Below, one piece after another: positions 22,722-32,937 of a DNA stretch of 64,000 bases; the stretch's first letter is position 1, and the number at the start of each line of letters is the position of its first letter. The position numbers and the translations under genes were made by a program. The notes under the pieces were generated by a model, which searched no databases, was not told where the DNA came from, and saw nothing but the letters and a program-made list of their open reading frames with translations. This stretch comes from Deroplatys truncata (Eukaryota; Arthropoda; Insecta; Mantodea; Mantidae): contig CM060989.1 in assembly GCA_030765065.1 (NCBI GenBank), forward strand, positions 35,827,501 to 35,891,500, read 5' to 3'.

Positions 22722-23710
22722 TGATGCAGTAATTTGTATCACAAATTACTTAAATGTAAATAATGATTGTAATATGAATATGCATTTTTATGTGACATTG
22801 ATTTGAGATGTTTATTGATTGTAATTATTGTTGAGAAGTAAGTTTATACTGCCTTACTGAAACTGACAATAATAGCGTGCAATAATGCAGCGAGGGGGTG
22901 AGCTGTTTATCATTATTGGAAACGAGGAAGTTACGTAATGTTGGCGCGTTTTTCTTTTAGAATCTTCTGGAACATTTCCCTAGAGCATATGTATTCATAA
23001 TTTTCATTGGATATAAATATAGACGCTAATGTTGGCGCGTTTTATTAGCCAATTGCAGCTCAGTTATAATCTTTAGGCATATCGGTGTGTATGAGTATAA
23101 AAGGTAGGTTAGAGGTAAAGACCCCGTCAGTTCATCAAAATTCTTTGTACACTACACGTCGCATTCCCGTCAGTTCGTCGAAAATATTTGTATGATACAC
23201 GTCGCCTTCAGTCCAGCAGAAATATTAACCGTCGGCTATCGATTCACAAGTTACGCGTAGCAGAATTATGAAAAATCCAAAGTGTTGTAAAGTTAATTAT
23301 ATAAAAAGTTGAAGTACGCGAATTAAGCGTTATCAGTAATGAAGTTATTATAACAGTTTCAGTTTGGCGAGTGTCAAGATCAATGTGTAAATGTGATAGT
23401 GACTGTGTTTCGACAATAAAAGTGTAAAACAAATTTCTTCATCAGTGTTATCTTTGGATAAAAGATTCCTTTCCGTTTACACAACCTGTATAAAGAGAAG
23501 TGCTCGACCAAAAGGATAATAGCTAGCCGGAGGACAGAGAACCAAAATTAAATAAAATAACAGTAGCATTCTTTCAAACAAACATTAATACTACCGCAAA
23601 TTGCTAACACCAGATGGAGCTACCAAACCTAACAAATGAATCACGTAACAAATTGGCTCCCAAACGTGGGGCTCAACAACAAAATAAATATAACAAATAA
23701 TGTTACTTCA
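22722..23710 (+). repeat. 5' LTR of LTR-1
   Basis: 989 bp from TGATGCAGTAATTTG to GTTACTTCA. It contains a TATA-like TATAAAAGG near 23096 and an AATAAAAG signal near 23416. Its 3' edge carries two PBS-like cassettes (23601-23620, decayed; 23653-23672, TTGGCTCCCAAACGTGGGGC) before the terminal one that lies just outside. Confidence 0.75.
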
Positions 23711-23733
23711 AATTGGCACCCAGAACGTGGGGC
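23601..23733 (+). promoter_or_regulatory. Tandem primer-binding-site-like cassettes, 5' array
   Basis: Three blocks at 23601, 23653 and 23713, spaced 52 and 60 bp. They read TTGCTAACACCAGATGGAGC, TTGGCTCCCAAACGTGGGGC and TTGGCACCCAGAACGTGGGG. The known complement of the tRNA-Lys(CUU) 3' end is TGGCGCCCAACGTGGGGC, which the second and third match apart from one or two substitutions and one or two inserted bases. The third follows ACTTCA directly and is the best placed functional site. Confidence 0.65.
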
Positions 23734-24078
23734 AGAATAACCAGGAAGAAGTGAGATAACCAGGAAGGAGCAAAGGAATCAGGACGTGGAGCGAATGGAG
23801 CAGTGAACTGAACTACAAGACGCAGATTCCAGAAACAACTATAGGAACGACAGACTACGCGGATGATTGGACATCGTAATTCCGAGATTAAAAGGCAACA
23901 GGGGAATTCAAATACAGAACACCAAAACGACGTAGATTCATCATGATACGACGCAGAAGCGACATACAAACCTAGGAGAGAGGGGCAGGAAGCTGGACAT
24001 CAAAGTAACAGCAACAGACAGCATCACAAAGGTCAGAGTATAGTAATTTTTTTTAGAAAACAAAATTGTAACAATCAA

Positions 24079-25215
24079 ATGTACTTGAGGAGCGGTAGGA
24101 TAACGAGAATAATGGCTACTAATAATATTGAAGGAACAATAATGGAAGGGGATAGTGTAACAGTTAGCTGTAATTCAATACAGGTTACAGAAAATAGCTC
24201 AAATAATGTAGTATTTGAGGGAGAAAATGTTAATGAAGAAAGTGAGAATAGAATAGCAGGAAATGTTAATTTTGATGCTAATATGATGATGGAAATGCTG
24301 AAAGATATTGTTAAGAGTAATGAGAAATTAGAACAAAAACTAACTCAGAATATGGAAAAGAATAATGAGAAATTAGAAACACTAACTCAGAATAATGAGA
24401 AATTAGAACAAAAATTAACTCAGAGTATGGAAAAGAATAATAGAGAATTAAGAGAAGATATTAGTAAGAGTATTACAGATCAATTAAGGGAAGATATGCA
24501 AAAGAATAATAGAGAATTGAGGGAAGATATTGGTAAGAGCTTAGAACAAAACAGGGAAGAAATTGAAAAGAAATTCATGGAGCTAGATAGTAGTATGATG
24601 AGAATGAGAAATGAAAATCAGGAAATGATAGCAAATGAGATAGGGGAGGTTTCAAAGAAAATGTTAGACATGAGCAGGGAAATAGGTAACAAAGAAAGTG
24701 AGGTTAATACTAAAAGTGAACATGTTGATGTAGAATGTACAGAGTCAGGTAGTAGAATGAGTAGTATTTCAAGTGAGATAAGAGAGATGAAAGAGGTTAT
24801 GAATGCAGATGTGAATCAGGCGCAAGTTAATTTCAGAGGGGAGATATCAGAAATACAGAATGAGTCAGTAATGCAAAGAAATAGATTGTACGAAGAAGTT
24901 AAAGTTTTGCCTGTAAATAATCAAAAGCTAACTTCTGAAATTAACAAGTACCAAGTTTTTCAAAATGAAAACTCCAATCCAGTACAATTTATGACAGATT
25001 TGTTAGAGTACTTTCAAAGTAAAAAGATAATAGAAGAATTGAAAATGACAATTGTTAAAAGATGTGTTGTTCAGGAAACTTTAGATTGTTTTCAAATGTT
25101 ATCATGGGACGAAATTTCATATGAATACAAGAGGTTATTCATGAACAAATTTTTGAAGGTTAGGATACGGCTACGAGTAATGTTTAGCCACACACAATTT
25201 TATCCAGGAGGGTAA
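24079..25215 (+). CDS. Gag-like protein, C-terminally truncated
   Basis: A 378-residue frame, the only long intact frame in the LTR-1 interior. Residues 1-70 are low in hydrophobics. Residues about 70-290 form a long charged coiled coil with internal repeats (NNEKLEQKLTQ, KNNRELREDI). Residues about 295-360 (NPVQFMTDLLEYF ... LSWDEISYEYKRLFMNKF) resemble the capsid N-terminal region of insect Ty3/Gypsy Gag proteins. After MNKF the frame decays and stops at PGG, so the second half of the capsid and the zinc knuckle are missing. It would make a particle-assembly protein only if helped by a full-length Gag. The start at 24079 follows a leader of about 370 bases after the terminal PBS; a second ATG lies at 24112. 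It could also be a fossil frame kept by chance because the insertion is young. Confidence 0.7.
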   Translation: MYLRSGRITRIMATNNIEGTIMEGDSVTVSCNSIQVTENSSNNVVFEGENVNEESENRIAGNVNFDANMMMEMLKDIVKSNEKLEQKLTQNMEKNNEKLETLTQNNEKLEQKLTQSMEKNNRELREDISKSITDQLREDMQKNNRELREDIGKSLEQNREEIEKKFMELDSSMMRMRNENQEMIANEIGEVSKKMLDMSREIGNKESEVNTKSEHVDVECTESGSRMSSISSEIREMKEVMNADVNQAQVNFRGEISEIQNESVMQRNRLYEEVKVLPVNNQKLTSEINKYQVFQNENSNPVQFMTDLLEYFQSKKIIEELKMTIVKRCVVQETLDCFQMLSWDEISYEYKRLFMNKFLKVRIRLRVMFSHTQFYPGG

Positions 25216-25933
25216 ATATCAATGAGATGTAAAGTAAATGCTGGAGAGTTAAAGTTGAACTGCAGAGAAATGTATTGGAACGTAAGAGGGTTAATTATGT
25301 ATGTATGTCATAAGAAAGGAGAAATAAATTTTGGAACTAACTAAATGTAGGAAAATAACATTTTTTTTAGTAACTGTAACAGTATTTGAAATTAATAATG
25401 TAAAAATTGAAACTTAATATGATATTAAAGTAAAAGTACGTAACTATAATTCCAAGAGTATTGTGAATATACAGTACAAAACAACAAAAATGGGGTAAAA
25501 ATAATTAAAACAAATACTTATGTAACAAACAGAAAAATGTGAAACAGTGCCTAGATTTAAAAGATGTAAATATATTTATGTAGAGGGTGAATATTTTAGT
25601 AAACATGTATAGTAATTACAAAAATTCTTAAATGCACAAATTTTTGTCAAAAATATAAGAAAGTAAACCAGTTTTTGTAACAGTACCTAAATAATTCAGG
25701 GTACAGTACTTGCTATAAAAATTTTTTTTGTAATGTCAGATTAATGTCTAAAAACATTAGACCAGAGCCAGTAAATAGTGGCGAGATAAAGGAAAAACAT
25801 GTCGTGTGTTAAATACGTGTGAAGTGTTAAGTGAAAGTGATAGCGTGTGTTCCAAGATTTAGGAGACTAAAAACCCAATTATAAAATTTCCAAACAAGTT
25901 GTAAATATTCATAATTATGTTTAGTGGGGCATA
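25216..25933 (+). other. LTR-1 non-coding 3' interior
   Basis: AT-rich, stops in all frames. Remnants of gag-like sequence may continue for about 60 bases. A short purine-rich AGTGGGGCATA just before 25934 could be a weak polypurine tract. Confidence 0.55.
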
Positions 25934-27186
25934 TGATGCAGTAATTTGTATCACAAATTACTTAAATGTAAATAATGATTGTAATATGAATATGCATTTT
26001 TATGTGACATTGATTTGAGATGTTTATTGATTGTAATTATTGTTGAGAAGTAAGTTTATACTGCCTTACTGAAACTGACAATAATAGCGTGCAATAATGC
26101 AGCGAGGGGGTGAGCTGTTTATCATTATTGGAAACGAGGAAGTTACGTAATGTTGGTGCGTTTTTCTTTTAGAATCTTCTGGAACATTTCCCTAGAGCAT
26201 ATGTATTCATAATTTTCATTGGATATAAAAATGGACGCTAATGTTGGCGCGTTTTATTAGCCAATTGCAGCTCAGTTATAATCTTTAGGCATATCGGTGT
26301 GTATGAGTATAAAAGGTAGGTTAGAGGTAAAGACCCCGTCAGTTCATCAAAATTCTTTGTACACTACACGTCGCATTCCCGTCAGTTCGTCGAAAATATT
26401 TGTATGATACACGTCGCCTTCAGTCCAGCAGAAATATTAACCGTCGGCTATCGATTCACAAGTTACGCGTAGCAGAATTATGAAAAATCTAAAGTGTTGT
26501 AAAGTTAATTATATAAAAAGTTGAAGTACGCGAATTAAGCGTTATCAGTAATGAAGTTATTATAACAGTTTCAGTTTGGCGAGTGTCAAGATCAATGTGT
26601 AAATGTGATAGTGACTGTGTTTCGACAATAAAAGTGTAAAACAAATTTCTTCATCAGTGTTATCTTTGGATAAAAGATTCCTTTCCGTTTACACAACCTG
26701 TATAAAGAGAAGTGCTCGACCAAAAGGATAATAGCTAGCCGGAGGACAGAGAACCAAAATTAAATAAAATAACAGTAGCATTCTTTCAAACAAAAACTAA
26801 TACTGCCGCAAATTGCTAACACCAGATGGAGCTACAAACCTAACAAAGAATTACGTCACAAAATGGCATCACCACGTGAAGTAAACACACATACACAAAC
26901 ATTATAAGTAATACCATCGCAAATTGGCTACCAAAACGTGGGGCTACAATAATGTTAAATAAATAACATTAGTAAAACACTTCAAATTGGCTCCCAAACG
27001 TGGGGCTCAATAAATAAATAATAACTTAACAAGTATACCACTTCAAATTGGCTACCACAACGTGGGGCTACAAAAATGTTAAATACAAACAAACCATAAT
27101 TGTTACCACAATTTCTCATTGTGCTCGCATTACAAATACAAAAGTGAAATGTATTACATTACAGCAATACAAATCGTCATACTTCA
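25934..27186 (+). repeat. 3' LTR of LTR-1, expanded
   Basis: It starts TGATGCAGTAATTTG like the 5' LTR and is nearly identical to it through about 26790. It is 1,253 bp long, 264 bp longer than the 5' LTR. The extra length is in the cassette region and a terminal spacer. It ends CATACTTCA with ATTT immediately after. The small frame at 27048-27230 is not a gene. Confidence 0.65.
26813..27068 (+). repeat. Tandem PBS-like cassettes inside the 3' LTR
   Basis: Five blocks at 26813, 26863, 26924, 26987 and 27048, spaced about 50-63 bp. The best are TTGGCTACCAAAACGTGGGG (26924), TTGGCTCCCAAACGTGGGGC (26987) and TTGGCTACCACAACGTGGGG (27048). The last two follow ACTTCA, the same six bases that end the LTR. 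Confidence 0.75.
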
Positions 27187-27190
27187 ATTT
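27187..27190. other. Target-site duplication ATTT, right
   Basis: Pairs with 22718-22721 and follows the LTR end TTCA. Confidence 0.65.
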
Positions 27191-27364
27191 ATGGCGATTC
27201 GTTGTAGAGTTAACCTATACGTTATATTGATACCATTCTGTTTTCTTTAATCTAAAATGTTACTCTTTTATCTAGTATAACCTATCCGATGCAGTCATAG
27301 CCCCTTAAATGCAAGCACATAGATTTCTCATGCAAATTATATCTACAGTAATCATACACCTTCT

Positions 27365-27490
27365 TCATAGAAGATGTTTAAAATTATGTGCTTGTTTATC
27401 CACACAACTTTCAAACCATTTAAGAAAAATTGCGTTAACTCTCATTAATTCTTCATGGCCATGTAAATAAAACCATGCTTCGTCCGTAAA
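27365..27490 (-). pseudogene. DNA transposase remnant, C-terminal part, internally deleted
   Basis: The frame reads FFTDEAWFYLHGH joined directly to ELMRVNAIFLKWFESCVDKQ and ends NFKHLL-stop. The TDEAWF block carries the first catalytic Asp of a Tc1/mariner-like (DUF4817-associated) transposase, and the second block is its C-terminus. The segment with the other two catalytic acids is deleted between them. The N-terminal part of the same gene is at 28756-29150, separated by a HEL-A insertion. Confidence 0.7.
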
Positions 27491-28735
27491 AAAGAAAAAA
27501 ATCTCATGTGTTACACTCACATGACTTTCTCTACTCTTGTACAAACTGTTTTTACAAACTCTTATTCTCCATCTACATCATATTAATCGAGATAAACATT
27601 TGCAGAAACGATCTTTTGACATGCAAAGAGAATTACATTTTACACATAGCGACCAGTTCTAAAAATATTTTACTATCGCTTAAGGGGTGCTATGTTCCCC
27701 TTGTTTTGTATTTGCAAGGGCAATATAGAAATACAGTAGCCTTTAAGCATCCACATATATCTTAATAGATGGTTGCTATGCGCAGCACCATTCTCTTTGG
27801 CACAGATTAATACTCTTTGCATATCCAAGACAAAAAAATCTGATATGTTACACTCACATGACTTTCTCTCCTCTTGTACAAACTATTTTTACAAACGCTT
27901 ATTCTCCATCTACTTCATGTTAATCGAGATAAACATTTGCAGACTCTATCTTATTGATAAGTTTCTTGTAGATGTAAGGGGAATATATATTTACAAGGGC
28001 AATATAGAAATGCAGTAGCCTTTAAGCATATACATATCTCTTAATAGCTGGTTGCTAGGTGCAGCACCATTCTCTTTGCCACAGATTAATACTCTTTGCA
28101 TATCCAAGACAAAAAAAATGAATAACGAATTCCCATTTGAGAAAATAAGTATTGAAAAATTTAAGGGAATAACAAGCAATATCTTGAAAATGGTTCACTC
28201 AACAAAAAAATGTATATGACATAAATTGTGTATTTAAACGCGATCTACATTTTTGTGTAGTAAAACTTTGTCTATCTCTTATGGTTTACCAGTTATGCAA
28301 AAGTCGTTCACAATGAAGAATACTTTTGGAGACATTCCCAGGAAATTCAAGATATACTTTTTATTGGTCATGAAAATATCTTAAACATATAGTATTTTAA
28401 TCAAAATCGTTAGAGCCATTTTTGAGAAAATTAAAATTTTCGAAAAATTTTGCAATGAAAAGGGTAATTTGGGGTGGGATGATTTTCTTGAAAACCTTCG
28501 TGTCGCATCTCTGGATGATACTGAACCTAAATACCAAGTTTGGTGTTTATCCGACTGTTCGTTTCTGAGTTATGCTGTTCACAGACAGACACACACACGG
28601 ACATGTTTCCAAAAATGTTTTTTTTTTGGATTCACGGGGTCTCAAAACATATATTTCCGGTGAAATCTCGGTATTGAATTTTTGGGTGGAATACAATACT
28701 TCCCCTACTTACTATACGTAATAGAGAAAGTAAAA
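27491..28735 (-). mobile_element. HEL-A repeat with duplicated 3' end, inverted
   Basis: Reverse counterpart of 21304-22545, very similar to it along its whole length. It includes the second 3' terminus at about 27838-27880 and the shared words ATGGGAATTCGTTATTC and CAAGGGGAACATAGCACCCC. It is inserted within a transposase pseudogene, whose parts flank it on both sides. Confidence 0.85.
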
Positions 28736-28755
28736 ATTAAACATGGTTCAATATC

Positions 28756-29150
28756 CAACATTCAGCTGTAGAATTAGCTCTACTCACATTATCGCATGAT
28801 TACAATTCATGAGCTACAGGTATCTTACAAGATTGTAATTTTAAAAGTTTAGTGTCATTTCAGGCCGAGAATTGCGAAATCCTAATTCCTGAGCAAGTTT
28901 TCTCAGAGATTTCTTTGGAATTCGTTCTAACTTTCCTTCATTGTCATCTAGTTTTTCCTCTGTAAGAACACGGCGATTTAATTTCAGTTTCTTCTTAAGA
29001 ATAAATCAGTTTTTACCTAAATCTGTTTATAAGATTATGAACCGTTTATCTATGATACGCATGAATAGCAGGACTCTGTCTATAAATCGCTTCTCACTTC
29101 TTTACAAGAGTTCTTTGTCACTTAGAAATCCTACATGAAAATTCTTAGTG
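28756..29150 (-). pseudogene. DNA transposase remnant, N-terminal part
   Basis: On the minus strand the region reads RRVLTEEKLDD, GKLERIPKKSLRKLAQELGF, then after a frame change KLLKLQSCKIPVAHEL and AECWILNHV. It also has an upstream helix-turn-helix-like stretch (AYHR, TVHNLINRFR). This order matches the DNA-binding half of the same Tc1/mariner-like transposase family as 27365-27490. Several frameshifts and stops are present. Confidence 0.65.
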
Positions 29151-30177
29151 CTAATGTACGCGGGATATTATAACAGCACTGATACACTATAACACTGAAA
29201 CACGTGGTCCCACAACGTATGAACGTCTTTTCAAAGACTTCACATGAACTGATTAGCCGACACACGAAAATAAGGGGGAGCGGAGAAGGAAGAGAACCGG
29301 TTAGAAACAGCGGAGTACAGAATAAGCAATTCCCCGTAGTAAGGCCACGCGTCGAAACTAACGTTCTGTAGATTTATACTGCCTCAGCTGACAGGTTACC
29401 AACATTTCGTGCCTCACATCATTTAGTCCCTAATTGCTTCGTATGTTCATCGACACTTACTGCTACCCAACAACCGTTCAGCCTTTGTTTTTCGGTGTGG
29501 AAACATTCCTTAGCATTTTACAGTAGGATAAACTTCCGAAACTTAAGCGATCGAACCAGATATCTTCACCACCTGAACCACAATACACTCAGTTTCATTT
29601 AAAACCCATATCTATAAAGCTGTCACGGCTTGCTTTCTTCTTTTCGGCACTTTGCTTTTTCTTTTTACTTTAATTTTCTTCCTTTGTTATTCGGTTCCCT
29701 TTTCCTTCATCACGCTTTTGTTTCCTTTGTGCTGAATTATTTACGTAATGTCTCACCTCTAACAATAAGTTGTGTTTAGGAGCGTGGCGAAAGAATGAAG
29801 GTCTTTGTAGCTTTCCAACTTTACCTGGAATGAAAAGTGGATTACTTTTTAACACAGGGAAAAGAAATAAGAAAACTCCTCCTGGCAACATTAAGGTGGA
29901 TAGGAAATAAAACAGGGAACACAGAATAAAATGAAAAAACAAATATTATAGAAGAGAACACACATTTCACTTTTATATTTTAGGTTCCCTTTTATTTCTT
30001 AAATTTGGTGTCGTAATTTCACTTAAATTTAAAGCCGGAGGCACTTTCGCTGTATATACAAGAGTCTCAGACATGTACATTTAGATAGGAAGTACGGGTC
30101 AAAATTTAGCGCTTAAGTCTTAAAAATGCATGCACACCAGTAACAAATATCTCACAAGGGTTATAAGCAGGCATAGA
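29151..30177. other. Unassigned non-coding sequence
   Basis: The first part may be transposon flank. No gene or repeat supported. The 90-codon minus-strand frame at 29670-29942 is T-rich and has no recognisable domain. Confidence 0.45.
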
Positions 30178-30775
30178 ACTGAGAGAGGTGGCGCCGTGGA
30201 ATGCGTGCAAAACGCATTCGGGAGGTCCCGGGTTCGATTCCCGGCGATCGCCCATACTTCCCCATGTTTTTTTCGGGTGTTTTCCGGAGTCGTCAATGCT
30301 GGAGTGGTTTCTTTGAGCTCCCAAATTTCCTGTTCCTCCATTCCGTTCCATTCATCATTTAATTTATCCTTCACCCCGTTAGGTCTGTTTCAGAGTTGGA
30401 AATGTCGGCGATGGTGTTGCTGTGCGGCCTGGCAGGGAAAGGGGATGATTTCTGTGAAACTTTCTCCCTCCCTCGGCTTTCGGCTGGTTGCCGGGGTAAA
30501 CGACCCGCCCCTTCGGAGCGGGATGTTGGCCTCTCTGTGTGGGATGGGGGTTTCCGGTCTGCCTGTCCGACTGTCTCAATCTGGAAACTGTATGGACCCT
30601 ATCGTTGCTTTGCCGTCACTTCTGGTTCCGGCTACCCGGTGTCTCCTCTCAGCTCCTCCTCCCTCCAGGAGGCGCCCCTTGTGGGGCATAGGTACAGTGT
30701 CTTCACTGAAGCAGTGCCGAGTCCCCTCTGTAATCAGGTTTTTAAAAAAGTCATAAATAGGAATTTCTAAGTTAA
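30178..30775 (+). repeat. Long tRNA-derived SINE (SINE-1 subfamily)
   Basis: The head GAGAGAGGTGGCGCCGTGGA and a perfect B box GGGTTCGATTCCC near 30230 are followed by CATGTTTTTTTCGGGTGTTT, GTTTCAGAGTTGGAAATG and a GC-rich 3' body not shared with 18150. The 208- and 124-codon frames over it overlap each other and antisense frames, and contain no domain. Confidence 0.7.
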
Positions 30776-31984
30776 CACCAGGACGCAAGGAAATAAAGTT
30801 GAAGTATCACTAGACTATAGGCAGAGACGTCGCTGGTAACAAACTACCCCATCCGTCGTAGTATTTTGGCGTTTACATATACCTGCCTGTTAGTGACCCT
30901 AGGCCTCTGTTGTTTTGTATTATTTGTATGGATAATGGTTTGAGTGTAGATAACTTGAAGCCAACTACTTAAGAATTCCATGCCTGATGTGCCGTGCTGT
31001 AATAATTATATTATTATCCTTCAAGCACTTGTTACACATATGTGATGAAGCTGCTGCCAAATTCAACCGTAATGGTGTAATATTTATTTACTATGGATAT
31101 AGATTGTTAAGGGAGGTTAGTTTTTGGAATATTCACACGAGTAAACTATGTATTATAACTCAAGGATTTATATAACGTTAACAATTCTATACGTTTCAAT
31201 TAATCCTGCAAGTTTTTAAAATACACAAAGACTTAAAAATTAAATGTTTTAAATACATGATGGTTCTCGTATTTCTCTTTCACCTTTGTTTCTGATAATT
31301 AATTTCCTTTACAGTAGTTTCTGATTCCTTACGAGTGTTTAGTTTGCTGCGACTGTCAATGCAGTATACATACAAATGACAAGATGTAAAGAGACGTTTC
31401 TCCAGCGAGCTTGAAGAATTTAGAACAAGGGTAATTAAATAAAGTTTGAATGTGCCTATCGAAAACGTATAAATTCAATTTTGACAAGTCCAGAAATTAC
31501 TAAGCTGTCGGCTCACTCCGTCTCTCATCGTTCACTGATGGCTACTCTCGCCCGGGCGACACACGTTCTTCCTCTTGCCTGGTAGGACGCTGTAATCGCT
31601 GACGTAGCTAATACCGCCAATGGCAAGTGCAGACGATCATGACATCTCTCTACCAAACTCGTATTAGCAAGTCGATATGGTTCTAGCGCATTCCTCGATT
31701 TTCGTCTGCTGGTGGAGTGTTCAACGCTAAGGAGGGGGTTCACAGCGGCGCACTGATTACAGTAATAGAAGACAAGTAGAATCGCTGAAGGTTGATGTAT
31801 GTGAACCAAAACAAACCTAATCGCGCACATCAGCGTCGTGGATGTTGTTGGTTGCGCGCCTAGAAATAGTTCGCTTGCATGTACGCATTTTGTAGCAATT
31901 AGATAGGTAATACAGAAGAAACATTAGCACAATCTTAAACACATTACTAAACACTATAACTCAGGAATTAAATAAAAGTGACAC
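30776..31984. other. Unassigned non-coding sequence
   Basis: Mostly AT-rich. A more balanced segment at 31490-31870 has a 101-codon minus-strand frame (31525-31830) of no known family. Nothing supported. Confidence 0.4.
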
Positions 31985-32793
31985 TAATAGAAAAAAATCT
32001 GATGCGTTACACTCATATGACTTTCTCTACTCTTGTACAAACTATTTTTACAAACGCTTATTCTCCATATTCTTCATGTTAATCGAGATGTTAATCTTAT
32101 TGCTAATTTTCTTGTAGATGCAAAGGGAATTGCTAAGCTTTAAGCTATAATCAAATATTTTAAGAGCTGGTTGCTATGTGGAGTATTCCATTCTCTTTGC
32201 ATTACCAGGACAAAAAAATGAATAACGAATTTGAAAAAAGTATAAATATTGGAAAATTTAGGGAATAACAAGCAATATCTCGAAAATGGTTCACTCAACC
32301 AAAAAATGTATATGACATAAATTGTGTAGTAAAATTTTGTCTATCTCTTATGGTTTACCATTTATGCAAAAGTCGTTCACAATGAAAAATACTTTTGGAG
32401 ACATTCCCAGAAAATTCGAGATATACATTTCGTTTGTCATGAAAATATCTTAAACATGTGATCTTTTAATCAAAATCGTTAGTCATTTTTTAGAAAATTA
32501 AAATTTTCGAAAAATGTTCCATGTAAAGGGTAATCTGGGGTGGGGGAATTTTCTTGAAAACCTTCGTGTCGCATCTCTGGAAGATATTGAACCTAAATAC
32601 CAAGTTTGGTGCTTATCCGACTGTTCGTTTCTGAGTTATGCTGGTCACAGACACACACACGGACATGTTTCCAAAAATGCTTTTTTTTGATTCAGGGGGT
32701 CTCAAAACATGTATTTCGGGTGAAATCTCAGTATCGAATTTTTGGGTGGAATACAATAATTCCCCTACATACTATACGTAGTAGAGAAAGTAG
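31985..32793 (-). mobile_element. HEL-A repeat, near full length
   Basis: Starts with the inverted 3' end (AAATCTGATGCGTTACACTC, ACTTTCTCTACTCTTGTAC) and ends ACTATACGTAGTAGAGAAAG. CA tract near 32655. The 117-codon frame at 32606-32959 is the recurrent antisense frame running out of the repeat. Confidence 0.8.
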
Positions 32794-32937
32794 TAATTAC
32801 GTTTGCTTCCAACGTGAACTCCGGGAGGTAGGGATGAGAGGGATATTTGAAGGGCGATCACATAGAACGTATCCGGACCAGCCCTGCCCACAAGTCTCCC
32901 GGGGGCCCCTACGGCCACGCAACACACTGAACTTCCT

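Larger units (their letters stand above)
22722..27186 (+). mobile_element. LTR retrotransposon LTR-1, non-autonomous, partial gag
   Basis: A 4,465 bp element with two LTRs (22722-23710 and 25934-27186), TG start and TTCA end, and ATTT duplications. The internal region has a PBS-like block at 23713-23733, a gag-like frame at 24079-25215 and about 700 bp of AT-rich non-coding DNA. There is no protease, reverse transcriptase or integrase. The common part of the two LTRs differs at only a handful of positions over more than 800 bp, so the insertion looks recent. Mobility would depend on enzymes from a related full element. The Ty3/Gypsy-like assignment is inferred from the gag fold, 4 bp duplication and tRNA-Lys-like priming site. 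Confidence 0.8.

Noticed and set aside
23601-27068. CRISPR array from evenly spaced repeats
   Set aside because: The repeated blocks match a tRNA 3'-end complement and the LTR edge, number only three and five, and lie in an animal retroelement.
25934-27186. Second LTR read as the 5' LTR of a tandem element because PBS-like blocks follow it
   Set aside because: TTCA plus ATTT at 27186-27190 matches the left flank of the first LTR, and solo LTR-2 copies also contain cassettes inside the LTR, so an expanded 3' LTR is simpler.
30130-30770. 208- and 124-codon frames as genes
   Set aside because: They cover a tRNA-derived SINE and its GC-rich body, and are mutually overlapping.
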